DNA from: Clostridium aceticum
GTDB lineage: Bacteria > Bacillota > Clostridia > Peptostreptococcales > Natronincolaceae
Direction: 5' to 3'
DNA: 64,000 bases
NCBI RefSeq assembly: GCF_001042715.1
Contig: NZ_CP009687.1
Location: forward strand, 797,418-861,417
The translations under genes were made by a program, and so were the position numbers. Below are positions 44,202 to 53,312 of this stretch, one piece after another (the first letter of the stretch is position 1; each line of letters starts with the position of its first letter). Under the pieces are notes generated by a model. The model was not told where the DNA came from. It saw only the letters and a program-made list of their open reading frames with translations, and did not search any database.

Positions 44202-45350
44202 ATGTTTAGAAAAATTATGGCATTTATGCTAGTAATAATGATGCTTTTTTCGCTAGCAGCTTGTCAAAGCAACACAACAACAAATGAAGGAGGAGAAGCT
44301 GTAGATGCAGCAGTATCTGCAGGCTATAAAATTGGTATTGTTACGCCAACCTTATCAACGAGTGAAGATGAGTTTAGAGCAGCTGCTATTATGGCAGAGA
44401 AATATCCTGATATTGTTAGACATATAACATTGCCAGAAAACTTTAATATTGAATTAGAAACTGGAATAAGTCAAATATTGAGTTTGGCAGATGATTCAGA
44501 GATGAAGGCTATTATAGTAAATTCAGGGCAAGCAGGACTATTGCCAGCTTTTCAAACTATTCGAGAGAGAAGACCTGATATTCTAACCATAGCTACTATG
44601 ATGGATGAACCAGATTTAATGTCTAACTACATAGATATGAATTTTTCTACAGACTGGCTAAGAAGAGGGGTTACCATTCCTACAAAAGCCAAGGAGATGG
44701 GTGCGACAACCTTTATTCATTACTCCTTCCCAACCCATTTGGCAAGGGATCTAGTAGCCAATAGAAAAGATGGAATGAAAAAAACTGCTGAAGAGTTAGG
44801 GATGGAATTTGTTGAAATCATAACACCAGATCCACAAACAGGAGATGGCACAGCACCAATGCTTCAATTTTTAAGAGAAGATATACCAAGGCAGATAACA
44901 AAGTATGGACCAGATATAAATATATTTGGATCTAACTGTCCTATGTACGATGTTATATTAGATGAAGCTTTAAAATCAAAATTCATTGTAGCGGAGCAAT
45001 GTTGTCCTACTCCAACGCAAGCTTACCCTACGGTAATGGGATTGGAAATAGATCCTGAGGATATAGGAAACTTTGATTTAATTAATGAAATGATCACTGA
45101 AAAGGCAAAAGAAGCTGAAATGACAGGAAGGCTTTCAGGATGGGCTATGCCATCAAGTGTATATATACCACAGTTTGAGGTTGAGCTTGCTAAGTATATT
45201 ATAGAGAAGGAAATAGACTATAAGGACGTATTAAACAAAGCCTTCTTAGATGACTTCTCTGAAGAAGTAATGGGGGTTCGTGGTGATTTTGAGCCTATGG
45301 GAGAGTATGATAATTACTTTATGTTGGTATTAGATTCAATATATTATTAA
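44202..45350 (+). CDS. DUF3798 substrate-binding lipoprotein
   Basis: 382 residues. Signal peptide with lipobox LAAC (Cys21). The mature part is a two-lobe binding protein of the DUF3798 family, with IGIVTPTLSTSEDEFRAA at the start and two adjacent cysteines in VAEQCCPTPTQ around residue 267. The family resembles Bmp/sugar-type binding proteins but lacks known ligand. It is the first gene before an ABC ATPase and two permeases, so it is the solute-binding component. A 12-bp hairpin follows the gene. Confidence 0.85.
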   Translation: MFRKIMAFMLVIMMLFSLAACQSNTTTNEGGEAVDAAVSAGYKIGIVTPTLSTSEDEFRAAAIMAEKYPDIVRHITLPENFNIELETGISQILSLADDSEMKAIIVNSGQAGLLPAFQTIRERRPDILTIATMMDEPDLMSNYIDMNFSTDWLRRGVTIPTKAKEMGATTFIHYSFPTHLARDLVANRKDGMKKTAEELGMEFVEIITPDPQTGDGTAPMLQFLREDIPRQITKYGPDINIFGSNCPMYDVILDEALKSKFIVAEQCCPTPTQAYPTVMGLEIDPEDIGNFDLINEMITEKAKEAEMTGRLSGWAMPSSVYIPQFEVELAKYIIEKEIDYKDVLNKAFLDDFSEEVMGVRGDFEPMGEYDNYFMLVLDSIYY

Positions 45351-45358
45351 AGGTTCTT

Positions 45359-45391
45359 TATATGCAGGGCAGTTACTAGGCCCTGCATATA
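45359..45391 (+). promoter_or_regulatory. Intercistronic hairpin after the DUF3798 gene
   Basis: TATATGCAGGGC (45359-45370) pairs perfectly with GCCCTGCATATA (45380-45391), 9-nt loop, without a strong T-run. Such elements often let the binding protein be made in excess over the membrane components. Confidence 0.7.
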
Positions 45392-45420
45392 ATATGTTTT
45401 TGGTAAAGGGGGATAGATAT

Positions 45421-47007
45421 TTGGAAGATATATTAAAAATAGAAAATTTGACGAAAAAATTTGAAGAAAATTATGCATTAAAGGATGTTAATTTTTCGTT
45501 AAAAAAGGGAGAGATTCATGGACTTGTAGGAGCAAATGGATCTGGGAAAAGTACATTGATGAACATTTTATTTGGAAGCAGTCATATAAAAGATACTGGG
45601 GGATATTCAGGTAGAATATTTATAGAAGAAGAAAACATCACCATAAGCAGTACACTAGACGCATTAAAGCATGGTATTGGTCTAGTGCATCAAGAGTTTG
45701 CACTACTAGGGAACCTTGATATTAGTAGTAATATTAAAATTAACAGGGAAAATATCTATCCTTTGACGGGAAAAGTTTTAGGAAAAAAATTTGGAATAGT
45801 AGATACAAAAAAGAATAAAGAAGATGCTAAAAATGCTTTATCTAAAATAGGAGTAAATATTGATCCTGGTATAAAAGTAAATAACGTCTCCATTAACATG
45901 AAGCAGTTTATTGAAATTGCAAGGGAAATAGATAATACCAATTTAAAAATACTAATGTTGGATGAGCCATCAGCTTCTCTGAATCAGGAGGATACAAAGA
46001 TATTATTAAAAAGTTTAAGAGCCATTGCAGACACAGGTATATCTATTATCTTTGTTTCCCATAGACTGGAGGAAGTAACACAGATATGTGATAGAGTAAC
46101 GGTACTGAGGGATGGGGAAGTTATTTCTCATTATACTAAAGAAGTGTTTGAAATCAATAAAATAGCTTTAGATATGATAGGTATGCAGGTAGTACAAACC
46201 AAAAGAAAAAGAACAGTGGGAAATAAAGACAATATCATATCCTTTCAAAATGTACAGATAACCCAGGGGGACAAATTATATAAGGAAGTTTCTCTTGATA
46301 TAAAAAAGGGAGAGGTCCTTGGTATCACAGGCTTAGCGGGATATGGTCAAGAGATATTTGGATACGGACTAATGGGATTGTATGATATGAAGGGAAGTGT
46401 GTTGATCAATGGGGAAAAGGTTATACCTGGGGATGTAGGCTTAGTTTCTAAAAAAGGTATATATATGCTTCCAGATGAAAGAAAAGAGATGGGGCTATTG
46501 CTTGGAAAGTCAATATGGGAGAATATTGTTTTTGGTTCTTATGAAAAGCATAAGGAATTTTTAAAATATCCTAAGATGAAGGGATTATCTTTTTTAAATC
46601 ACAGCGTTATTCATAACTATAGCAATAAACTAGTTAAAGATTTAAATATTAAGACTAAAGATATTTATCAACCTATCAAGGAGCTGAGTGGAGGTAATCA
46701 ACAAAAAGTCTGTATTGGCAGGGCCTTAACCATGAATCCTGACCTTCTATTTGTAGGGGAACCCACAAGGGGAATAGATATTTATTCAAAAGAAATTGTG
46801 CTGAAAATGTTATTAAAAATGAATGAAGAAAAGGGTATGACCATCGTCATTTCATCTGGCGAGATTGGAGAATTAAAAAGAATATGTGACCGTATTGTCA
46901 TCATGTATGAAGGAGAGGTTTTTGACATTCTTGAACCGGATATAGATGATGAAGTATTTAGCTTAGCCATATCGGGAAGAAGGGTGGAAGGCTATGAAAA
47001 AAGTTAA
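45421..47007 (+). CDS. ABC transporter ATPase, RbsA/YufO-type duplicated ATPase
   Basis: 528 residues from TTG 45421, with AAAGGGGG 9 bases upstream; ATG 45394 overlaps the hairpin and has no site. The first ATPase domain has Walker A VGANGSGKSTLM and Walker B ILMLDEPSAS; its signature is degenerate (NVSINMKQFIEIAREI). The second domain lacks a normal Walker A (TGLAGYGQEIFGYGLMG) but has the signature ELSGGNQQKV and LFVGEPTRGIDI. This pattern is normal for sugar/nucleoside-type (CUT2/Bmp) importers. Overlaps the next gene by 14 bp. Confidence 0.9.
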   Translation: MEDILKIENLTKKFEENYALKDVNFSLKKGEIHGLVGANGSGKSTLMNILFGSSHIKDTGGYSGRIFIEEENITISSTLDALKHGIGLVHQEFALLGNLDISSNIKINRENIYPLTGKVLGKKFGIVDTKKNKEDAKNALSKIGVNIDPGIKVNNVSINMKQFIEIAREIDNTNLKILMLDEPSASLNQEDTKILLKSLRAIADTGISIIFVSHRLEEVTQICDRVTVLRDGEVISHYTKEVFEINKIALDMIGMQVVQTKRKRTVGNKDNIISFQNVQITQGDKLYKEVSLDIKKGEVLGITGLAGYGQEIFGYGLMGLYDMKGSVLINGEKVIPGDVGLVSKKGIYMLPDERKEMGLLLGKSIWENIVFGSYEKHKEFLKYPKMKGLSFLNHSVIHNYSNKLVKDLNIKTKDIYQPIKELSGGNQQKVCIGRALTMNPDLLFVGEPTRGIDIYSKEIVLKMLLKMNEEKGMTIVISSGEIGELKRICDRIVIMYEGEVFDILEPDIDDEVFSLAISGRRVEGYEKS

Positions 47008-48031
47008 TATAGGCGTCCCTCAAATGATTATTATTGTTTATTTACTGACTTTGACCATATCCTTAAGCTTTATAGATATTCCACTAATAGAAATGATGAA
47101 TACTTCCCTAATAAAGTGGGTTATGAATGGGGTTCTCGTCTTATCTTTAGTACCCATGATTAATATTGGCGTAGGAAGAAATTTTGGATTACCTATAGGA
47201 ATTTGTGCAGGATTAATAGGGATGTGTATAGCTGTTGAATTAAGACTTGAAGGTTGGTCCGGTTTCCTAATGGCTATATTTATGGGAACGGTAGTGGCTT
47301 CGATATTCGGTGGGATTTATTCTATAATCTTAAATAAACTCAAAGGAAATGAAGAAATTGTAGGAACCTTCGCAGGTTTCTCCTTTATACCCATTATGAA
47401 TATCTTTTGGACACTGGCCCCCTTTAAAAATAGACAAATGCTTTATCCTGTAGGTGGGCAAGGTCTAAGACCTAAGATTAGCTTAAATCAGTATTTTGGA
47501 GGGGTTTTAGACAATGCACTAAAGATAAATATAGGAAAGTTAGTGATTCCTGTAGGATTATTATTATTTTTCGCTATGCTTTGTTTAATTGTACATCTAT
47601 TTTTCAAGACAAAAATAGGCACAGTGATGTCAGCTATAGCTGAAAATGAGGCTTTTGTAAAGCTATCTGGCGTAAATATCAATAGGTATAGGACCTATGC
47701 TATTATTTTTTCTACGATTTTAGCTGCCATAGGTATATGTGTCTACTCTCAAAGTTATGGCTTTGTAGAACTATATAATGGGCCATTTATGATGGCTTTT
47801 CCTGCTGTATCGGCAATCTTGATTGGGGGGGCCACTAGAAAAAAGGCAACGATATTTCATGCCTTAGTAGGTGCATATCTTTACCAAACAACCTTTTTAC
47901 TATCCGTGCCTGTTGCAAATGCTTTGCTTATCCCTGAAATGTCAGAGGTAATCAGGATGATTGTAACCAACAGCATTATACTTTATGCATTTTTATATGA
48001 GGGGGTGCTAAAGAAAAGTGAGGAAGTATAG
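46994..48031 (+). CDS. ABC transporter permease (RbsC/YufP-type), first copy
   Basis: 345 residues, about 8-10 membrane segments (BPD_transp_2 family), with GGIYSIILNKLKGNEEIVGTF and the family VSAILIGGATRKKATIFHALVGA motif. The start overlaps the ATPase gene by 14 bp and the end overlaps the next permease by 14 bp, so translation is coupled. Forms a heterodimeric pore with the second permease for an unknown substrate. Confidence 0.88.
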   Translation: MKKVNIGVPQMIIIVYLLTLTISLSFIDIPLIEMMNTSLIKWVMNGVLVLSLVPMINIGVGRNFGLPIGICAGLIGMCIAVELRLEGWSGFLMAIFMGTVVASIFGGIYSIILNKLKGNEEIVGTFAGFSFIPIMNIFWTLAPFKNRQMLYPVGGQGLRPKISLNQYFGGVLDNALKINIGKLVIPVGLLLFFAMLCLIVHLFFKTKIGTVMSAIAENEAFVKLSGVNINRYRTYAIIFSTILAAIGICVYSQSYGFVELYNGPFMMAFPAVSAILIGGATRKKATIFHALVGAYLYQTTFLLSVPVANALLIPEMSEVIRMIVTNSIILYAFLYEGVLKKSEEV

Positions 48032-49082
48032 ACCTTATTACGTACCTTTTTTCTTTTTAATCCTTTCTATACTTGGTATTATAGCAGCAAATGTAAGCAC
48101 AGGCTTTGTGTTAGGACAGCTTTATTCTAGGTTTGTTCGGAATGCAATATTTCTGTTGGCTTTAATTATTCCTATCATTTCAGGCATGGGAATTAACTTT
48201 GCTATTACGATTGGAGCTATAGCAGCACAGATGGCTATGGTGATTGTCATTGATATGGGATTGCCGGGTGGAAGGGCCCTTTTGTTAGCTGCAGTTATGA
48301 GTATTGGGTTGGCAGTTGCATTTGGCAATATTGTTGGGTTTTTATTAAATAAAGCAAAGGGTAAAGAGATGATTGCCAGCATCGTTATCGGTTTTCTAGG
48401 TACCAACTTATATCAGCTTATATTTATGGTGGGTTATGGGACTGTAATCACTCCTTTCAATGAAGATATCCTGCTTACAAGGGGAATAGGAGTGAAAAGC
48501 ATGTTGGATTGTATGGAGTTTAAGACACTTTTTGCAGGGAAAATGCCTATAAAAGTAGGAGATACGACAGGCTCTCTTCTACCTATTATCATCGTATTTA
48601 TACTTGCCCTTATCGTTTATTTGATATCTGTTTCCAAAATAGGCTATCATATGAGGGCAGTGGGAGAGAATTTATCGATATCAGAAAAATTAGGTATAGA
48701 TGTTGATAAAACTAGAAGAATTTCAATTGTAATTTCTACTGTTTTAGCCGCTTTAGCTCACCTCATGTTTGTTCAAGACTTGGGAGTTATTAATGTTTAT
48801 TCAGGACATTTGAACCTAGATATTTTTTCAGCAGCAGCACTTTTGGCTGGTGGAGCCACATTTAAAAAAGCAACAATTAAAAATGCTTTTATTGGACTCA
48901 TCCTTTTTCATACTCTATTTATAATTTCTCCTCTTGCAGGACAGAACTTATTTAAAAACCCTGCTTTAGGTGAATATTTCAGAAGTTTTATAGCCTATGG
49001 AACGATTATCTTTGCTTTAATGTTGAACTTGAAACATGAAAAAGCAAGTACAGCAGCAATTAAGGCAGATACAAAGGTATAG
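48018..49082 (+). CDS. ABC transporter permease (RbsC/YufQ-type), second copy
   Basis: 354 residues from GTG 48018 within the end of the first permease gene. About ten membrane segments; NIVGFLLNKAKGKEMIASIVIGFLG and AALLAGGATFKKATIKNAFIGL correspond to the same family motifs as in the first permease. Completes the ABC importer. No recognisable substrate determinant. Confidence 0.88.
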   Translation: MRKYRPYYVPFFFLILSILGIIAANVSTGFVLGQLYSRFVRNAIFLLALIIPIISGMGINFAITIGAIAAQMAMVIVIDMGLPGGRALLLAAVMSIGLAVAFGNIVGFLLNKAKGKEMIASIVIGFLGTNLYQLIFMVGYGTVITPFNEDILLTRGIGVKSMLDCMEFKTLFAGKMPIKVGDTTGSLLPIIIVFILALIVYLISVSKIGYHMRAVGENLSISEKLGIDVDKTRRISIVISTVLAALAHLMFVQDLGVINVYSGHLNLDIFSAAALLAGGATFKKATIKNAFIGLILFHTLFIISPLAGQNLFKNPALGEYFRSFIAYGTIIFALMLNLKHEKASTAAIKADTKV

Positions 49083-49242
49083 TAATTTTTGAAACAAAGG
49101 ATTGATTTTTTTTATTGTGATCAGTGAATCTATAGGAAACTCCAATTGGTAAATTACAAAGCCCTGTGCTACACTCGAAGGTGAATGGGCATTAGTAGAG
49201 GATTGCACATAATAAAACTTATAGATATGAGGGGGAATTTAT

Positions 49243-50400
49243 GTGAGGCCAGTACTTATGGAAAAGGTAGAAGAGCTTAGAGGGATCAATGCTGTTAAAA
49301 TCAAAGAAGCCAGTGAAGCTGGACGCAAGGTAGTAGGAATGTATTGTGTTTTTTCGCCACAGGAAATTGCACTAGCAGCTGGAGCTATTCCTGTAACCCT
49401 ATGTGGCACCAAGCAAGAACCAATAGAGGATGCAGAAAAAGAATTACCGAGAAATTTATGCCCTCTAATCAAATCAAGCTATGGTTTTGCTATCACAGAT
49501 AAATGTCCCTACTTTTACTTTGCTGATGTATTGTTGGGAGAAACAACCTGTGACGGGAAGAAAAAAATGTATGAACTAATGGGTAAAATTAAACCTATGC
49601 ATGTCATGAACCTTCCTCAAACAGCTGATGGAGCAGAGGCTTTGTCTTACTGGAAACAAGAAGTAGTACACTTTAAAGACTTTCTTGAAGAAAAGTTTGG
49701 CGTAGAGATTACTGAAGAAAAACTAAGAGCTGCTGTTAAGCTTGCTAATCGAGAGAGAACAGCACTAAAGAAATTACATCAATTAAACGCTCATAAACCA
49801 GCACCTCTTACTGGGATGGATATGATGCTGGCTCAATGGTTAAAAGGCTTTAATGTAGACAAAGAAGATGGTATTCAATTGATTGAGGATTTAATTGTTG
49901 AAATAGAAGAAAGAATGGCAGAAGGGAAATTTGCTTTTGATAAAAATACTCCTAGAATATTACTAACTGGGGTACCTATTGGAAGTGGGTCTGAGAAAGT
50001 ATTGAAGATATTAGAAGAGGCGGGAGCCAGTGTAGTAGCTTTAGAAAATTGCACTGGGTATAAAGGGCTGGACATTATGGTGGATGAAGAAAAAGAGCCC
50101 ATTCTAGCTATAGCAGAAAAATATCTATCAACGCCATGTTCCTGTATGAGTAATAACACTAGAAGGTTAGATTTACTTAAAAGGCTAGCCAAGGAATATC
50201 AGGTAGATGCAGTAGTGGATTTAACATGGCAGGCCTGTCACACTTATAATATCGAATCATTTACTGTAAAGAACTTTGTGAAAGATGAATTGAATCTACC
50301 CTTCTTACAAATAGAAACCGATTATTCTGATTCGGATATAGGACAAATAAAGGTGAGAGTAGAGGCTTTCTTGGAATCTTTTCTTGAAACAGTAAAGTAA
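49243..50400 (+). CDS. HgdB/YjiM-type Fe-S protein, probable double-cubane cluster protein, second copy
   Basis: 385 residues from GTG with GAGGGGGA 6 bases upstream. A close paralogue of the product of 42787: MYCVFSPQEIALAAGAIP, LCGTKQE, NLCPLIKSSYG, ETTCDGKKKMYE, ENCTG, PCSCM, QACHTY. Shared cysteines are 35, 54, 73, 88, 103, 270, 299 and 332. It has Val244 (TGVPIG) where the first copy has Cys246 (TGCPIG), and an extra Cys301. It is closest to the activase gene, so it may be the redox-active unit, with the first copy a partner or a second substrate variant (inference). Confidence 0.82.
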   Translation: MRPVLMEKVEELRGINAVKIKEASEAGRKVVGMYCVFSPQEIALAAGAIPVTLCGTKQEPIEDAEKELPRNLCPLIKSSYGFAITDKCPYFYFADVLLGETTCDGKKKMYELMGKIKPMHVMNLPQTADGAEALSYWKQEVVHFKDFLEEKFGVEITEEKLRAAVKLANRERTALKKLHQLNAHKPAPLTGMDMMLAQWLKGFNVDKEDGIQLIEDLIVEIEERMAEGKFAFDKNTPRILLTGVPIGSGSEKVLKILEEAGASVVALENCTGYKGLDIMVDEEKEPILAIAEKYLSTPCSCMSNNTRRLDLLKRLAKEYQVDAVVDLTWQACHTYNIESFTVKNFVKDELNLPFLQIETDYSDSDIGQIKVRVEAFLESFLETVK

Positions 50401-50415
50401 TATAGTTTTATCTTG

Positions 50416-50441
50416 AAAGAGTTTCTTCACAGAAACTCTTT
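50416..50441 (+). terminator. Hairpin with T-run between the second double-cubane-type gene and the activase gene
   Basis: AAAGAGTTTCT pairs with AGAAACTCTTT around TCAC and is followed by TTTT. It would separate the activase gene from the operon, or act as a partial terminator. Confidence 0.7.
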
Positions 50442-50544
50442 TTTGTAGTAGCGTTTTAGTGTAAAGATATAAATAAGAGAAAATTCATTATGCCTAAAAG
50501 ACAGCTAAAGTGTTTATTTATCATATTAATAAGGAAGTGAGAAA

Positions 50545-51306
50545 ATGTATACTATAGGGATTGATATTGGTTCGGTAGCTAGCAAGGCAGTGGTGTTTGA
50601 TGGGGAGAAGGTGATTGCTAAAGTCATACTGCCTACTGGGTGGAGTCCTAAGGAAACTGGCGAGAAAATATTAGAATGCCTGTTGAAGGAAGGGAAGATT
50701 GAGAGAGAACAGGTAAAAACCATCACAGGAACAGGCTATGGTCGTATAGCTTTACCTTTTGTAGACAAAAAAGTTACAGAGATTACTTGTCATGGTGTAG
50801 GAGCACACTTTTTAGATCCTGAAGTAAGAACGGTTATCGATATAGGGGGACAGGACAGCAAAGTAATTAAACTGGAGGAAAAAGGGAAGGTTATTGATTT
50901 TTTGATGAATGATAAATGTGCTGCCGGAACAGGACGGTTTTTGCAGGTAATGGCTCATGCCTTGGAGATCGACATCAGTGAGCTGTCAGAGGTGGCAGAA
51001 GGTGCCACGCCTAAAAATATAAATAGTATGTGTACAGTTTTTGCTGAATCGGAGGTAGTGAGTTTGATGGCTGAGGGAGCTTCAAAGGAAAGTATAGCAG
51101 CTGGGTTATTGCAATCGGTAGCCAACAAAACCTATTCACTAGTCAGCAAAGTAGGAGTAGAAAATAAGGTTTTCTTTTCTGGAGGTGTTTCAAAAAACTC
51201 TTTATTAAAAGAATATCTAGGAGAAAAGTTGGGAGTAGAGATTTATACTTCTGATATGGCACAGTTTATGGGAGCGATAGGGGCTGCAGTGATTGGATAT
51301 AAGTAA
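50545..51306 (+). CDS. BadF/YjiL-type ATPase activase of double-cubane proteins
   Basis: 253 residues, compact ASKHA ATPase without extra domains: GIDIGSVASKAVVFDG, TGTGYGRIA, IDIGGQDSKVI, and the two cluster cysteines in NDKCAAGTGRFLQ and NSMCTVFAESEV, ending MGAIGAAVIG. This is the size and motif set of YjiL/HgdC-type activators, which inject electrons into the paired HgdB-like protein using ATP. It lies 144 bp after the second double-cubane-type gene, its presumed target. Confidence 0.9.
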   Translation: MYTIGIDIGSVASKAVVFDGEKVIAKVILPTGWSPKETGEKILECLLKEGKIEREQVKTITGTGYGRIALPFVDKKVTEITCHGVGAHFLDPEVRTVIDIGGQDSKVIKLEEKGKVIDFLMNDKCAAGTGRFLQVMAHALEIDISELSEVAEGATPKNINSMCTVFAESEVVSLMAEGASKESIAAGLLQSVANKTYSLVSKVGVENKVFFSGGVSKNSLLKEYLGEKLGVEIYTSDMAQFMGAIGAAVIGYK

Positions 51307-51396
51307 AAAGAGTATCAACAGTACTATCAAAGGTTTCATAGATATTATGAGGCTTTTATTTAAAATTTAAGTATAAAGATACATAACAATAAATTA

Positions 51397-51439
51397 CCCC
51401 TTCTGCTTTAATGTTCTACAGCAGAAGGGGATTTTTTTT
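51397..51439. terminator. Bidirectional terminator between the activase and flavoprotein genes
   Basis: CCCCTTCTGCT pairs with AGCAGAAGGGG, followed by eight T. Confidence 0.9.
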
Positions 51440-53150
51440 ATTGACAATATGTTTTGGTAACACCTGTGTCCTCTACTTGTTCTACACAAGGGGAAGGTGC
51501 ATTAGAATGAAATACCGATTGATAGGTTTTAAGACCCCCATCCAAGTTTTTAACCCCATAGCCATGTTGTTTTAAAATTCTAGCTGCTATATATCCCCGT
51601 AAACCCACCTGGCAGTAAAGATAGATAGTTTCATCTTTGGGAAGCTCAGAGAGGCGATTTCTAAGTTCACCTAGGGGAATGTGGATAGATCCATGAATAA
51701 ATCCAGCCTTGCGTTCTGCATCTTCTCTAATATCTACCAATAACCCATGATTTTTAAGAATATCATCCACTTCATGCCACTGGATAGTATCTACTAGGTC
51801 CTCCATTAAATTGCTGGCCACAAACCCCAGCATATTTACTGGATCCTTTGCTGAAGAGAAGGGAGGGGCATAGGATAACTCCAAATTTTTTAAGTCTGAG
51901 ACTTTAAGCCCTGCTATGATGGCAGTAGCCAGTACATCTATACGTTTCTCAACCCCTGTATACCCTACAGCTTGAGCACCAAATATTTGCCCTGTATTTA
52001 AATCAAATAGCAGCTTCATAGCAATAGGAAGGGCACTGGGGTAGTATCCTGCATGGGAGCCTGGATGAATATGGAGAGCCTTATACCCAGTACCAAGTTT
52101 CTTTAAAACCTTCTCATTGCTACCTGTGGAGGCTACAGTCATATCGAAAACTTTAGCAACAGCAGTTCCTAATGTACCAGGGTATTTTTCTTTTTTGCCA
52201 CAAATGTTATTCGCTACAATTCTACCTTGTTTATTAGCAGGACCAGCTAGAGGAATAATCGTTGGTATACCATGAATAAAATCATTAACCTCTATAGCAT
52301 CACCTATAGCGTAAATATAAGGATCGGAGGTTTGAAGATATTGATTTACTTGAATCCCCCCTCTAGTACCTAGTTGTAATCCTGCTGTCTTGGCTAGATG
52401 ATTTTCAGGAGAAACCCCAATAGAGAAAATGATTAGGTCAGTTTTAATTTCTCTACCACTTTGCAACACAATTTTTTCCCCTTGTTCCTCAAAGGATTTT
52501 ACACCGTCCTTTAAGATCAGGTCAACGCCTTGACTGATGATATGATTGTGTAAAATACAAGCCATTTCATAATCGATAGGTCCCATCACTTGGTCGGAGG
52601 CTTCAATGAGGGTAACCTTTACCCCTCTTTTATGAAGATTTTCTGCCATCTCTACACCAATAAAGCCTCCACCGATAACAACAGCTGATTGAGGTTGTTT
52701 TTCCCCAATAAAAGACTTGATTGCATCAGTATCTGGGATATTTCGTAAAGTAAAGAGATTTTTTGTATCTTCCATTCCAGTGATGGGGGGCTTTATTGGA
52801 TTAGCTCCTGGTGAAAGTACAAGAAAATCATAGGATTCATCATAAGTATGATTGGTGCTTAGATTTTTTATAGTGATGACTTTTTTGTCAGCATCAACTT
52901 TTATTACTTCACTCAGATTACGGATATCCATATTGAATCTTTTAGACATTCCTGCTACCGTTTGCACCAATAAAGCATCTCTTTTTTCAATAATCCCACC
53001 AACATGATAGGGGAGCCCACAATTGGCAAAAGAAATATGTTCTCCTCTTTCTATCATAATAATTTCTGCATTTTCATCCAGTCTTCTTAGTCTTGCAGCA
53101 GCAGAAGCCCCTCCAGCAACACCACCTACAATAATTACTTTTCTTTTCAT
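51438..53150 (-). CDS. CoA-disulfide reductase-like flavoprotein with C-terminal rhodanese domain
   Basis: 570 residues. FAD/NAD(P)H-dependent oxidoreductase: GGVAGGASAAARLRR, active-site cysteine in FANCGLPYHVGG, NAD-binding VVIGGGFIGVEMAENL, GDAIEV near the FAD. Residues about 460-550 are a rhodanese domain with LYCQVGLRGYIAARIL (loop cysteine). This CoADR-RHD fusion reduces CoA disulfide, CoA-persulfide or polysulfide in other bacteria. It is convergent with the double-cubane/activase genes and the region ends with a family 1 repeat, so a functional link is possible but unproven. Confidence 0.9.
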   Translation of the reverse strand: MKRKVIIVGGVAGGASAAARLRRLDENAEIIMIERGEHISFANCGLPYHVGGIIEKRDALLVQTVAGMSKRFNMDIRNLSEVIKVDADKKVITIKNLSTNHTYDESYDFLVLSPGANPIKPPITGMEDTKNLFTLRNIPDTDAIKSFIGEKQPQSAVVIGGGFIGVEMAENLHKRGVKVTLIEASDQVMGPIDYEMACILHNHIISQGVDLILKDGVKSFEEQGEKIVLQSGREIKTDLIIFSIGVSPENHLAKTAGLQLGTRGGIQVNQYLQTSDPYIYAIGDAIEVNDFIHGIPTIIPLAGPANKQGRIVANNICGKKEKYPGTLGTAVAKVFDMTVASTGSNEKVLKKLGTGYKALHIHPGSHAGYYPSALPIAMKLLFDLNTGQIFGAQAVGYTGVEKRIDVLATAIIAGLKVSDLKNLELSYAPPFSSAKDPVNMLGFVASNLMEDLVDTIQWHEVDDILKNHGLLVDIREDAERKAGFIHGSIHIPLGELRNRLSELPKDETIYLYCQVGLRGYIAARILKQHGYGVKNLDGGLKTYQSVFHSNAPSPCVEQVEDTGVTKTYCQ

Positions 53151-53312
53151 GATCTCAATCCTCCTCTACATCCCCTACGAAGGGGGTGTATATTCACATG
53201 ATAGATATTTTTGAGTTAAAAGTCAATCGCTTATCATGAGTTTATTCTCTATACCTCCAATTAACTCTACCATATTCATTTTGAAGCTGTAGGAAGGCAT
53301 AGGTTGTTGAGC

